This document shows, piece after piece, positions 29,951 to 39,557 of a stretch of 64,000 bases of DNA. Within the stretch, counting starts at the first letter, position 1. Every line of letters begins with the position of its first letter. The notes under the pieces were generated by a model, which saw nothing but the letters and a program-made list of their open reading frames with translations, had not been told where the DNA came from and did not search any database. Origin of the DNA: Thraustochytrium sp. TN22 (taxonomy: Eukaryota; Sar; Bigyra; Thraustochytrida; Thraustochytriidae); assembly GCA_013306675.1 (NCBI GenBank), contig JABLUY010000027.1:62001-126000 (forward strand). The letters run 5' to 3'. Position numbers and translations under genes: made by a program.

Positions 29951-30105
29951 TTGACGACCAGCGAAAATCAAATCGAGCAAGTTGACGACCAGCGAAATTC
30001 AAATCGAGCAGATTGACGGCCAGCAAAATTCAAATCGAGCAGATTGAAGACCAACGAAAATCAAATCGAGCAGATTGACGACCAGCGAAATTCAGATCGA
30101 GCGAA
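29951..30105. repeat. 31-bp minisatellite, five copies, AT-richer than surroundings
   Basis: The unit begins ttgacgaccagcgaaattca and ends aatcgagcaga. Five copies in a row carry scattered substitutions. It lies between the convergent hypothetical gene and the TPT/SLC35-type transporter. Its A-rich composition contrasts with the GC-rich genes on both sides. Confidence 0.95.
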
Positions 30106-30295
30106 CAGACATTCTACTGGTTTTGAGGCTCGTCGGCGCCTCGCAGAGTTGATCACGCTCCTTTTTGCAGTTCGGGATCAAAATCGATCAAATCAGACCC
30201 CGATGCGCCTATTGCGTAGGGTACCACCACCGGTTCTGTGTTGCCTTGCCTTTTTGGTTGCCTTGTGTTGTTTGGTTTGGTTGGTTTAGTTTCTT

Positions 30296-30380
30296 GCCAT
30301 GCCTTGCCATACCTTGCCATGCCTTGCCATACCTTGCCATGCCATGCCTTGCCTTGCCTTGCCTTGCCTTGCCTTGCCTC
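30296..30380. repeat. TTGCC-based short tandem repeat
   Basis: Alternating decamers ttgccatgcc and ttgccatacc pass into a pure (ttgcc)n run. The array ends about 20 bases before the transporter stop codon and therefore lies in its 3' UTR. Confidence 0.9.
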
Positions 30381-30401
30381 ACTGCACCGTGACTCGCTCC
30401 T

Positions 30402-31616
30402 TCACTTGGGAAGCGCGTCAATCTTGTGCTTCGGGGACGCGTAGTCCTTGGCCTTGGCGTAGAGCACGACGCCGGCAATGGCAAGCATGATGCCGAGGGC
30501 GTTGATGGGGCTAATGTGATTGCCAAAGTACCATACGGAAAAGAGGATGGTGACGACACGGCGAAAGGCATTGGCCACGCCGTGCGTGACCATGCGCACG
30601 CGCGAGAGCACGTAAAAGGAGGTTTGGTTGTAGGCGACGTAGGTGACGCCGTTGACCATGGTCAGCACCATGAGGTCCGTCGTGAGGAGGCGCTCGAGGT
30701 TGCCGCTCAGCGTGTATGCCACGTGCGGGTGGCCGCGCGCCGGCGGCGGCACCCAAGTCTCAAAGACCGAGGCCACGAGCTCAGTGGCCGCCAGCAGCGC
30801 GAGCAGCAGCATCATGCCGAGGCGCGAGACGCGGTAAAAGACGTTGAAGGCGTCGCCATCGTAGACCTGCTTGAGCTTCTTGGTGTACATGGAGCGCAAG
30901 CTAAAGCTCAGGTTCGAGATGCAAACGAAGAGCAGGCCCAGGCCGCTGAAGGAGCTGTCGCCCAAGCTCGAGAGCGCGCCGCCCAGCACGATGGGCGCCA
31001 TGCTGAGCATCTCCAGCCGCGACACGGGCTCCGACTTGAGAAAGAAGAGCGCAAGCATCACCGTCACGAGCGGCTCCGCGGAACGCAGCGTCTCCGCCAG
31101 CGACACGTTCACCACCACGTAGCCGGCATTCACGAAGAGAAACCCCAGCGTGTACACGGCCGTCAGCTTCCACAGCGGCTCGCGGCCCTCGCGCGGCACC
31201 TCGCGCAGCGGCTTGATGCGCAGCACCTCCAGGCTCACGAAGCCGAAGAGCGTCGCCGTCATGAACTGCGACAGCGTCAGCACCAGCGGCAGTGGCGCCT
31301 GCGTCAGCAGCTTGCGCGCCGTCGTGTTGGCCACCGCCGAGCTCGAGTACCACAGCCCGATCGACAGCAGCATCTCCACCACGAAGCCGGCGTCCCACGC
31401 GCCGCCGCCATCCCCGCCGGCCGCCAGCGGCGCCGCGCCCGTCGCGTCCATGGTGCCGCCCAGCGCCGCGCCGCCCAGAAGAGCGCCCGCCGGCCCCGCC
31501 TCCGCCGACCCCGCCGACCCCGCCGACCCCCGCCGCGCGCGCGCTCGCGTCCCCTGCTGCGCCCTCGCGCTTTGCTGCTGCTGCCGCTGCTGCTGCTGCT
31601 GCTCCGCCAGGCCCAT
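30402..31616 (-). CDS. Triose-phosphate/nucleotide-sugar transporter family protein (TPT, SLC35-like)
   Basis: 404 residues; a drug/metabolite-transporter-fold antiporter, probably of the Golgi or ER membrane, with substrate not predictable. After a polyQ and Gly/Ala-rich N-terminus of about 70 residues come ten hydrophobic segments, including FVVEMLLSIGLWYSSSAVAN, TKLL-type NTTARKLLTQAPLPLVLTLS, YTLGFLFVNAGYVVVNVSLA, SAEPLVTVMLALFF, MAPIVLGGALSSLGD, SFSLRSMYTKKLKQ and the C-terminal VANAFRRVVTILFSVWYFGN with INALGIMLAIAGVVLYAKAK. These are TPT-family hallmarks, including the Lys of the KxxL element and the FRRVVT helix. It ends in a Lys-rich tail. The frame is open 125 codons further upstream but without an ATG, so the Met at 31616 is chosen. 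Confidence 0.87.
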   Translation of the reverse strand: MGLAEQQQQQRQQQQSARAQQGTRARARRGSAGSAGSAEAGPAGALLGGAALGGTMDATGAAPLAAGGDGGGAWDAGFVVEMLLSIGLWYSSSAVANTTARKLLTQAPLPLVLTLSQFMTATLFGFVSLEVLRIKPLREVPREGREPLWKLTAVYTLGFLFVNAGYVVVNVSLAETLRSAEPLVTVMLALFFLKSEPVSRLEMLSMAPIVLGGALSSLGDSSFSGLGLLFVCISNLSFSLRSMYTKKLKQVYDGDAFNVFYRVSRLGMMLLLALLAATELVASVFETWVPPPARGHPHVAYTLSGNLERLLTTDLMVLTMVNGVTYVAYNQTSFYVLSRVRMVTHGVANAFRRVVTILFSVWYFGNHISPINALGIMLAIAGVVLYAKAKDYASPKHKIDALPK

Positions 31617-32107
31617 GGAGTCGACGCCCGTGGGGACGTGCCGCGAGGTCCGCGCCGCGAGGTCCGCGGCCCTGACTTGGAGCCCGCCGGGTCCTACTAC
31701 TACCACCAGCTCGCGAGCTGGTAGCTGGGCAAGCTGGCAGGCAGCTGCGCGCTCGAGCTCCTCGCCCAGCCCGAGGTCTAAGGTCTGCTCTGGTCCGTGC
31801 GCCGCGGGGAGGGGAGACCGCGCGCGCCGTTGGCGACGGGTGCGGGTACCACTGTAACAAGGGCAACTTGGGGCGGAGCGGCGCGCAAAGTGATGAACAA
31901 ACACTAAATTCAATTGAAAGGGGGAGGGGGGTCTCTGTCTGCCAGGAAACTTATGTGTGGTATGGATGAATGATCGCGGCCCTCCCTCCAAGTCTGGGAC
32001 GAGAGACGAACGAAAGTGGTCGAGCGTCTGCTCTTCCTCGGCCCCCGGCCCGCTCCCTTCTCTTCTTCTCGCGTAGTCTCTCTAGAACCCCGCCTCGCAC
32101 CACCTCC

Positions 32108-33319
32108 TTACTTGCCCTTGAGCTTGGAGAAGCGAGCGGCGAGCTCGTCGTAGTCTGGCACGGCACCCGTGTCGGCGCCGTAGGTGGATGGGTCGTCCTC
32201 CTGGTCGTCCTCGGCATCGAGCTCGCGAGGCTCAGACGGGTTGAAGCGCGGCGCCGTCGGGATGTGATCGTAGTCAGCATCCACGTCGGCTTGGTCCGCA
32301 TACGGCGCCTCGTGCGCGTCGAAGGCACCACCACCCGCGCCGCGACCGCCTCGCCCGCCGCCGTCATGGCCGCGCCGGGCGGCGCCGGCACCGGCGCCGG
32401 CGCCGGCGCCCGCGCCCGCACCGCGCCCGCCGCCCATGCCGCCGTCGTAGCCGTCGTCGTAGCCGCCGCCATAGCCGCCGCCGTAGCCGCCGGCGCCGTC
32501 GCCGCCAGCGCCAAAGTCGTCATCGCCGCCACGACCGCCAGGGCCACCGCCGCCACGACCGCCGCCACGGCCAAAGCCAGGGGCGTTGTCCGGGGCGCGC
32601 GGGATGTCGTCGTCCGGATGGTAATTGCTCGGCACCTGGCCCGGGCCAAGGATGCGGCCGTCCGTGTAGCGATAGCCGGAGGCGCCAAGGCCGCTGCCGG
32701 CGCCGGCCGAGACGGTGGCCCCCGTCGGGGGCGCCATGGCCGAGTCGAAGCGCGCGCCGATGCTGAGCGTGGCCTCGTCCGGCTGCCAGTCGACGCCGTA
32801 CTCCTCGGCGAGCTCCTTCATGTAGTTGAGCACGAGGAAGGCGTTGGGCGGTTGTGCCGAGAGCTTGGCCACAACGCGCTCGTTGACGCACCCATTGTGA
32901 TTGCGGTCCGCCTTCTCCGCGAACTCCTTGCCGTACTTCTTGGTCAGCTGCTCGCGCACCTGCGTGAGCTCCTTGATCTCCGTGCGCGACGCCGCGTAGA
33001 TGAGCGTGCACACCGCCTCGCGCATGTCAAAGGGGCACTCCTTCTCCGCGTCCAGCAGCCGGATGCGCTCCAGCACCAGCTCGCACAGCAGCTCGATGAT
33101 GTCGTACGTCTCAATCAGAAAGTCCTCGCGCACAATGTGCTCCGTCGTGATGCGGGCCTTCTCCGTCTTGCCCTCGCGCAAGAACTCCGCCACGGCCTTC
33201 TTGCTCTTCTTGATGGCCGCCGTCTTCTTGTTGCGCAGCAGCTGGATGCGCTGGACCGACATCTTCAGCGCCGGCTTGATCTTCTCCACCTTGAACCTGC
33301 CCCCGAAGAACGCCGACAT
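32108..33319 (-). CDS. IST1: IST1, ESCRT-III-associated regulator
   Basis: 403 residues. IST1 assembles with ESCRT-III and recruits the AAA ATPase Vps4 through MIT-domain binding, acting in endosomal sorting, abscission and membrane tubulation. The N-terminal Ist1 domain (about 1-175) is well conserved: MSAFFGGRFKVEKIKPALKM, IQLLRNKKTAAIKKSKKAVA, KARITTEHIVREDFLIETYD and AVCTLIYAASRTEIKELTQV. A Gly-rich middle (repeated GGYGGGYGGG) follows. The last residues, DYDELAARFSKLKGK, fit a MIM1-type motif (acidic-xxLxxRFxxLK) for Vps4 binding. The length is close to animal IST1. The start Met is the family's usual start. Confidence 0.95.
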   Translation of the reverse strand: MSAFFGGRFKVEKIKPALKMSVQRIQLLRNKKTAAIKKSKKAVAEFLREGKTEKARITTEHIVREDFLIETYDIIELLCELVLERIRLLDAEKECPFDMREAVCTLIYAASRTEIKELTQVREQLTKKYGKEFAEKADRNHNGCVNERVVAKLSAQPPNAFLVLNYMKELAEEYGVDWQPDEATLSIGARFDSAMAPPTGATVSAGAGSGLGASGYRYTDGRILGPGQVPSNYHPDDDIPRAPDNAPGFGRGGGRGGGGPGGRGGDDDFGAGGDGAGGYGGGYGGGYDDGYDGGMGGGRGAGAGAGAGAGAGAARRGHDGGGRGGRGAGGGAFDAHEAPYADQADVDADYDHIPTAPRFNPSEPRELDAEDDQEDDPSTYGADTGAVPDYDELAARFSKLKGK

Positions 33320-33477
33320 CGTGCCGCGACAGGAAGCACGACGCGGGCCTGGCCGGGACGGCTACGACCTCGCCCTTGCGAGCTTCAGCTAGCTGTGCGC
33401 CGGCCTGGATGCCGCCTTCGCTCGCTCGCTCGCTCGCTCGCGCCTCCGCCCGCGAGCCCGCGCGCTCGCGCAGAGAC

Positions 33478-33527
<50 letters not shown>

Positions 33528-34071
33528 TTTCGCTGCCGCGCGCGCGCTCTGGGTCTGCTGCTTCGCGCGCGAGGGAAGTGAGGCCGCGCGCGATGCCGCG
33601 ATGCCTACGCCGCGCCACGGGCCGGGGCCGGGGCCGCCGCCGCTCTCTCGCGCGCCGCCAGGGGGCGGTGGGCTCTGCCGCCGCCGCCGCCGCGCCGCCG
33701 CCGCCGCCCTGCCGCCGCGAGCGCCGGTCGGGGTAGGAGCGGGCCCGGCGGGAGGTTCCTGGCGCTGGCTACGAGCTCCGGCACTGAGGTCGCGGCCAGG
33801 TGCAGGCAGAGCGCACACGGCAGCGTGGGCAAGACGCAGCAGCACGAGCGGCAGGCCAGGGCGTCCTGCCAAGGGAGAGGACGCGCCACCGTGGCAATGT
33901 CCCACACGCCCGAGCCCGGCGCGTTGCAAAACCAGCTGGCTGGGGCGAGATCATGACGCGCGCTGAGAAGCCAGGCAAAGACGTCGCCCAGGTCCGGCAA
34001 GATGTCGCCCAAGAATGATGCTCCCGACAGGGTCGTGCACAAGGTTTGATGTCACGGGTACTCTTCAAGAC
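33320..34071. other. Intergenic region with GCC-triplet run
   Basis: A (gcc)n run of about 16 units lies at 33481-33530 and several gctc runs near 33420. A minus-strand frame at 33605-34042 (FLGDILPDLGDVFAWLLSAR) is suggestive but lacks an ATG and a family match. It sits between the xylulokinase-like stop and the IST1 start, so it probably holds a 3' UTR and the IST1 promoter. Confidence 0.45.
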
Positions 34072-35724
34072 TTAGCACCGGTTGGCGAGGACAGCGTAGG
34101 GGGCTTGCAAGGCGGCGAAAAAGGCGCGCCACGCCGTGTACAGAGACTCGTAGGACGTGGAGGGGTCGGTGCGCTGCAGCGCCGCAGGGCGGAGGTCTGC
34201 AAGGGCAGCGGGAGGGAGGTGGCTGACAAAGGCCCCCAGGACGGCGGTGTCGACGCCAGCGGTCTGGGTCAGGACGGGACGCGCCAGAACGTCGGCGAGG
34301 ATCTGGCGCCAGACGGTGGACTGCGCGCCGCCGCCCACGACAACAGTTGGCAGTGCGGCGTCCGCGGGCAAGACGGCGCCAGCCTCGGCGAGCCAACGGA
34401 GGTGGAAGGCGACGCCCTCGAGGACGGCGCGGGCCAGGTCCGCCTGGGTCGTGGCGCCGCTCATCCCGACAAAGGCGGCGCGCATGTTTGGGTCGCTCAC
34501 GGGCGCACGCTCGCCGCTTGGATATGGCATGTACAGTACGCCGCCGGCACCAGGCTTGCTGCGGGCTGCGAGCTTGTCCATCGCTGCCAGCGACATGCGG
34601 TCGCCCGCCTCAGCGCTGCGCATCACGTCCAGGAACCACTCCAGGTTGCCGCCGCAGGTGGTCATGGGCGAGGCGACGATGTCTCGGATTGGCGCGGCGT
34701 GCGCAATGCGAAAGAGGCCCGCGACTGCAGCCGCGTCCGGGTCGCGCTCCTCGCTGCGCGCCACCCAGCCCGAGGTCCCCAGGTACAGGTAGCTCCGCGA
34801 GACCTGAGCGGCGTCCACGCCCGCCTGAGCGGCGTCCGCGCTCGCCTGGACGGCGTCCGCGCTCGCCTGCGTGGCGTCGACGCCGGCGCTCGCCCAGGCC
34901 TCAAGGGCCTCAGCGCCCAGCGTAGTGGACGCGAGGTCGCCCGGCCCGTGGTGGACGCGCACGCCGGCGCTGTCCGCAAAGGCGGCCGCCAGCGCAGGGT
35001 CGAGGCCCTGCACCGCGGCGAGACTCGGCAGCGTCGCGAGCGCCTCGTGCGCCGGGACCAGCGTGGGCAGCATGGGCTCCCAGGCCGCGAGGTGGGCGGC
35101 GAACTCGGGCCGGCGCAGCACCTCGGAGCACCAGGCGTCAGGGTCGGCGCGGCGCGCCAGGCTCGTGGTGACGGCCGTGGTCCGGTCGCAGGCCGCGCGG
35201 CCCGTGAGGCGCCATGCCACGTAGCTGTGCGCGCCGAAGAGCACGTGGCGCGCCACGGCGAGGAGCGCAGCCTTGCGGCGGCCGAGCCACAGGAGCTTGG
35301 CCAGGCACGAGGCTGCGCCCTTGAAGTTTCCAGTGAGCGCCTCGATGGCCGCGGCGCCTCCCCAGGCCTGCTCCAGCTCCGCTGCCTCGGCGCGCGCGCG
35401 CGTGTCGCTGTACACGATGGCCGGCCCGAGCGCACGCGACGCGTCCACGCACACCACGCACTGCATCTGCCCGCTCAGCACCACGGCCTCTACGCGGTGT
35501 TCGGCCGGGTCCAGCCCGCGCAGCACCTGCTCCAGCGCGTCCGCGAAGGCCTTGTACCACGCCTCGGCGTCCATCTTGACCTCGCCATGGGCGCCGTGCG
35601 TCAGCTCGTACGCCGCGCGGCCCTCGGCCAGCGCCGCGCCGCCGCCGCTGCTCGCCAGCGCCGCGGCCTTGGTGGACCGCGACCCCACGTCCACCGCCAC
35701 CACCACGCCCACGCGCCGCGGCAT
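34072..35724 (-). CDS. Xylulokinase-like FGGY carbohydrate kinase
   Basis: 550 residues. FGGY kinases phosphorylate sugars or polyols with ATP; the xylulokinase branch feeds D-xylulose 5-phosphate into the pentose phosphate pathway. Features: N-terminal phosphate-binding strand VVVAVDVGSRSTKAA, VVLSGQMQCVVCVD, the strand-turn IVYSDTRARAEAAEL, GAHSYVAWRLTGRAACDRTT, the glycine-rich YLYLGTSGWVARS and the C-terminal ATPase signature TVVVGGGAQSTVWRQILADV. An in-frame repeat insertion (about residues 272-308, ASADAVQASADAAQ) lies between the two actin-like lobes and is not part of the family core; it makes the protein longer than typical bacterial XylB. The ATG at 35724 begins the conserved strand; upstream codons are low-complexity. 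Confidence 0.85.
   Translation of the reverse strand: MPRRVGVVVAVDVGSRSTKAAALASSGGGAALAEGRAAYELTHGAHGEVKMDAEAWYKAFADALEQVLRGLDPAEHRVEAVVLSGQMQCVVCVDASRALGPAIVYSDTRARAEAAELEQAWGGAAAIEALTGNFKGAASCLAKLLWLGRRKAALLAVARHVLFGAHSYVAWRLTGRAACDRTTAVTTSLARRADPDAWCSEVLRRPEFAAHLAAWEPMLPTLVPAHEALATLPSLAAVQGLDPALAAAFADSAGVRVHHGPGDLASTTLGAEALEAWASAGVDATQASADAVQASADAAQAGVDAAQVSRSYLYLGTSGWVARSEERDPDAAAVAGLFRIAHAAPIRDIVASPMTTCGGNLEWFLDVMRSAEAGDRMSLAAMDKLAARSKPGAGGVLYMPYPSGERAPVSDPNMRAAFVGMSGATTQADLARAVLEGVAFHLRWLAEAGAVLPADAALPTVVVGGGAQSTVWRQILADVLARPVLTQTAGVDTAVLGAFVSHLPPAALADLRPAALQRTDPSTSYESLYTAWRAFFAALQAPYAVLANRC
34793..34905. repeat. 21-bp in-frame minisatellite in the FGGY kinase gene
   Basis: About five copies of a 21-base unit (gcgtccgcgctcgcctggac type) encode ASADAVQ-like heptads. 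The period is a multiple of three, so length changes leave the frame intact. Confidence 0.85.
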
Positions 35725-36293
35725 CTTCGTCGCCGTCGTCTTCTTCTTCTGGCTGCTGCTGCTGCTGCTGCGGCGAGCTTGCGAGGGGGGGGAAGGGAAA
35801 GCGAGCTTTGCTTGCCTTTGCTCGCCGACATCATCGTTGCGGTCACGGTGTACTGCCGGCCACGGGCGTGCTCTGACAGTGAGTACGGTGGTGGGTTCGT
35901 GCTGCACGCCCAGCACGACGCGAGCGCCGTGGCGTCAATGCACAAGCATAACGCAGACGAGGAGCGAGCCTTCACGAGCCGTGCCACTGCCGTCTCGGTC
36001 TTTGCCAGCTAGCTAGCTAGCTAGCTAGCTAGAGACTCGCTTCACTCCCCGGCGCTCCGTGTGCCATTTCCGGGCCACCGCATGACCGCGCCTGCCCGGT
36101 GCTCGCGGTCGGTGGCGCAGTCGCGGGCCTTGCGCAGCAGCATGGTCATCATGATCATGGTGATGACGGGCTGGGCGGGCAGGTGGAACCCTTGGAACCG
36201 CGGCCAATCTCGTCGAGGTGCAGGCGCAGCAGTCCAGGATCGCGGCAGAGCGTGCCCGGGCGCGGGCGCGCGCGCCGCGGGCGGCGCGGCAGG
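35725..36293. other. Divergent intergenic region with AGCT tetramer run
   Basis: This gap separates the divergent FGGY kinase and WD40 protein starts. It contains a (ctag/agct)n run of about seven units at 36008-36034 and a ctg run at about 35750-35775. No further gene is evident. Confidence 0.5.
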
Positions 36294-38204
36294 ATGCGGG
36301 CCGGCGGCGAGGAGGCGGCGGAGCTGAAGCGGCGCATGGCGGACGTGGAGAAGGAGAACCGGGACCTGAAGCGGTCCGTGTACGAGCTGTCGATGCGGCT
36401 GAGCCAGCTGCAGTGGCTGCTCAACCGCGCGCGCGCGCGGCCGTTCGAGGTGGAGGCGGCCGAGGCGGCCGACGAGTACCGGCCGCAGCCGGGCGCGGTC
36501 TTCCCCGGGTCGCCGCGCAACGGCGAGGCGCCCTTTGGCCAGGCGCAGGCCACTGCGCGCGAGGGCGCCACCGGGTGGGCCGGCGCTGCGCCGGCGTCCT
36601 TGACGACGGCGGCGGCGACAGCGGCGACAGCGGCGCGCAAGCCGAGGGGGTCGTCTTCGCTCTTCCAGGCCGAGGCGCAGCTCACGGCGGGCGCGCCGCC
36701 GGGCGCCGCCCCTGGCGCGAGCGCGGCGACTGAGGCGCGGGGGCTGGCGGCCGCGGACCGCGGCATCATCTACCCGTTCAAGCTGCCCCTCAGCGGGGCG
36801 CCGGGCGCCGGCACCATCTCGTACCTGAGCCCGCTGGACCGCTTTGTGGAGCTGGACGACATGCACCAGGGCGCCGTGTACTGCTGCCGATGGGCGCCGA
36901 CCGGGCGCTGGCTAGCCTCGGGCTCCTTTGACGCCAGCGTGGTGCTGCGCGCCGTGGACCCGGACGACCTGCGCACCCGCGCGGCGGACTCATCGGCCTC
37001 GCTGGCGGAGGCCGTGCCCAAGGACTCGACGCGCCGGCTGCAGGGCCACACGCAGCTCGTCGCCGACCTCAAGTGGACTTGCGACGGCGCGCTCGTCGTG
37101 TCCGGCAGCTTCGACCAGACCGCGCGCTTCTGGGACGTCTCTCGCGCCGGCGCTGACGTGACCGGCGGCAGCGGCGGCGGCGGCGGCGGCGGCGGCGGTA
37201 GCGGCACGAGTGGTGGCAGTACGAGCGGCGGCGGCGGGCAGACGGGGGCCGCCTCGGGCCCATCGTCGGCGGCCACTTCCAGCGGCAGTGGCGCGAGCGG
37301 CGGCAATGGCAATGGCAATGGCAATGGCAATGGCGGTAATGGCAGTGGCGGCAGCGGTGGGGACACGGGCCAGCTGCATACCTTCAAGCTGGATGGCTTC
37401 GTTCAGGCAATCGAGGCGGACCGCACGCAGGCGGCGCTGGCGTACGCGGGCACGAGCAAGGGCAAGGTGGCGGCGCTGGATGCGCGCGCCGGCGGGTCCA
37501 TCCAGCTCTTCGACGCGGGCGACGCCGAGGGCGGCGATGCGGCCTCGTCGGCGCCGGCGTCCTCCATGGTCAACGTGCTGCACGTGCCTTCCAACGCGCC
37601 GCACACGCTGCTCACCGGCAGCTCGACGGGCGTGGTGCGCGCCTGGGACCTGCGCACGCGCGCCCCGCTCCCGGAGGCCACCCCACTGCTCAACGAGAGC
37701 GCCGCGCGGCCCATCACCAGCCTGTGCACGGCGACGGGGCCGGACGCGCGCGGCCTGCTGGCGGTGAACAGCTACGACAACGTGCTGCGCGTGTACTCCG
37801 CGGACGAGGCGCTGCAGCGACGCGCGGGCGCAGCGCCGCAGACCGCGCCCTCGCTCTTCAACCTGCTGGGCCACCGCAACAAGAACTGGCCGATCCGCGC
37901 GTCCTTCTTCAGCCCCCTGGCCGCGGACCTGGCGGGCGGCGCGGGCTCGTCGCCGCGCGTGGCCACGCCGCCCGCGCTGGCGGACGCGCTCGGCCGCCCG
38001 GTGGCCACGCTGCTCGCCACGGGCAGCGCTTCAACCAGCGTCTACGTCTTTAGCCTCACGTCGCAGGACGCGCATCTGCTCTACAAGCTCAAGGGCCACT
38101 CGGGCCGCGTGTACGCCTGCGACTTTTGCCCCTCTGTGCCCTGGCCATTGCTCGCTACTTGCTCCGCCGACTCCACCGTCCGTCTTTGGTTGTCCGGGAC
38201 GTGA
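36294..38204 (+). CDS. WD40-repeat protein with N-terminal coiled coil
   Basis: 636 residues. The start MRAGGEEAAELKRRMADVEK opens a short coiled coil (to about 45). The frame continues upstream but the residues there are Arg/Gly-rich. WD repeats begin at about 190: VYCCRWAPTGRWLASGSFDA, LQGHTQLVADLKWTCDGALV with SGSFDQTARFWDVS, TLLTGSSTGVVRAWDLR, LLAVNSYDNVLRVYSA, LLATGSASTSVYVFSL and the C-terminal LKGHSGRVYACDFCPSVPWP plus LLATCSADSTVRLWL. Between the second and third blades sits a Gly/Ser/Asn-rich insertion (about 290-360) encoded by ggc and ggcaat repeats. A conserved element GHRNKNWPIRASFF precedes the last two blades. It is a likely scaffold protein; I do not recognise the specific orthologue. 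Confidence 0.8.
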   Translation: MRAGGEEAAELKRRMADVEKENRDLKRSVYELSMRLSQLQWLLNRARARPFEVEAAEAADEYRPQPGAVFPGSPRNGEAPFGQAQATAREGATGWAGAAPASLTTAAATAATAARKPRGSSSLFQAEAQLTAGAPPGAAPGASAATEARGLAAADRGIIYPFKLPLSGAPGAGTISYLSPLDRFVELDDMHQGAVYCCRWAPTGRWLASGSFDASVVLRAVDPDDLRTRAADSSASLAEAVPKDSTRRLQGHTQLVADLKWTCDGALVVSGSFDQTARFWDVSRAGADVTGGSGGGGGGGGGSGTSGGSTSGGGGQTGAASGPSSAATSSGSGASGGNGNGNGNGNGGNGSGGSGGDTGQLHTFKLDGFVQAIEADRTQAALAYAGTSKGKVAALDARAGGSIQLFDAGDAEGGDAASSAPASSMVNVLHVPSNAPHTLLTGSSTGVVRAWDLRTRAPLPEATPLLNESAARPITSLCTATGPDARGLLAVNSYDNVLRVYSADEALQRRAGAAPQTAPSLFNLLGHRNKNWPIRASFFSPLAADLAGGAGSSPRVATPPALADALGRPVATLLATGSASTSVYVFSLTSQDAHLLYKLKGHSGRVYACDFCPSVPWPLLATCSADSTVRLWLSGT

Positions 38205-39557
38205 GACTGTGAGTGCCTGTGACTCTGAGTAGTTACCACTGCCTGCGAGTGCCTGCGAGTGCCTGCGAGTGCGTCGGTTCGGACTCGAACCGTGAACTGT
38301 GAGCACTGAGGCGCACTGAGCACAGGCACGGCTGGCTGGTCAACCGAGATCACTCACAGTGACCCACTGACGTCTTCTTCGTAGTTTGTAGGCTGGGATG
38401 AGCGCTCTCTCTCTGTATTTACTTTGATTGCCATCAATGCCATGCGCCGGCCAGCGGCCGGACGCCGACTCCTTGGCAAGCACCACGTCAAGTCAAGCCA
38501 AAAGCCCTGGCAGGGCTTGCCAACCAAGCCAAACGCCAAGCCAACCCCAGGCCTTGCACCTTTGAAGTTGCAACTGCGGCAGTGCCGACAGATGTCCGTA
38601 GCGCCAGTCATGATCTCCACTGCAGCTGCGGTCGCACACACGCATGCGCAGCCGTGCACTTCAAGTTGACCCAGGGGCGCGTCGCCTGCGCTCGCCTGCG
38701 CCGCTGGCGCTCGTCGAGTCGTCGACCCCGTGCGGCGTACGCGAACTTCCTCCTCCTCGTCGCCGCGCCGGCCCTGGCCAGCCGTCGGACGGCCTGGCCG
38801 ACATCGATTGGCCCCGCCTCCGCCGCGCGGCTGCGCGGCTGCGCCCGCCTGCGCCCGCCTTCCTGCACTGCAGTGCTCGCCTGCCCTGCCCGCGCACGCG
38901 CCGTGGCACGCCCTAGTGGCCCACCGGCGTCACGTCGTCCTCGTCCTCGTAGAGAACGCGGCGAGCGCCTCGCTGCCGTCGCTGCCGGGCCAGCCTGCTG
39001 CTCCGCGCCGTCGCCGCCGCGCCGTCGCCGGCCGCCGCCTGCCTCGCCTCGCCGCGCCGCGCCGCCGCCGCGCCGCCGCCCTGCCGTCGCCGGCGCAGCG
39101 GCCTGGCTGGGCGCGTCCTCCTCCGCGGCGCCTGCGCGGTTTTGCGCCGCCGGGACGGGCGCCGCCGCCGCGCTCCGCCGCCGCGCGCGCGCAGGCAGAC
39201 CCGCGCCGCGCGCTCGGCCAGCCCGCTCGCGCAGCCGCGCGCCGCGCCCGCGAGGCCCCGCCAGCGCCGCCGCGCCGCGCGGGCGCCGCGCCGGCGGAGG
39301 GCGAGCAGGCGAGCGAGCTGGCTGGCGCGAGGCGAGGCGAGGCGAGACTCGGCGCAGCGCGCCCAGCGAAGGCGCCTAGCGGCCGCGGGCTGCGCGGCAG
39401 CGCGGCGCGCGGCAGAGCGCGATCGGAGGAGCGCGGGCGGCGCGCGCGCGGCGGGGGCAGGCGAGGCGGCGAGGCGAGGCAGGCGAGGCAGGCGAGGCGA
39501 GGCGCGGGCCGCCGGCGGCGGATACTTGGGCGCGCGCGGCAGCGAGGACCAGCGAGG
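38205..39557. other. Intergenic region upstream of malic enzyme, GGCGA pentamer runs
   Basis: No gene is supported. It contains three copies of a tgcctgcgag decamer (about 38240-38270), a GGTTCG/CGAACC inverted repeat at 38276-38291, and (ggcga)n runs at about 39329-39350 and 39464-39510, the last ending some 50 bases before the malic enzyme start. Confidence 0.5.

Noticed and set aside
29951-30105. Regular 31-bp repeats considered as a CRISPR array
   Set aside because: Units are directly adjacent without unique spacers, and the host is eukaryotic; it is a minisatellite.
33605-34042. Minus-strand frame beginning with hydrophobic, aromatic-rich sequence between the kinase and IST1
   Set aside because: It has no ATG start, passes into a GCC-repeat translation, and no family is recognised.
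38276-38291. GGTTCG..CGAACC inverted repeat resembling a tRNA B box
   Set aside because: There is no A box, acceptor stem or cloverleaf around it; it is better seen as a small palindrome.
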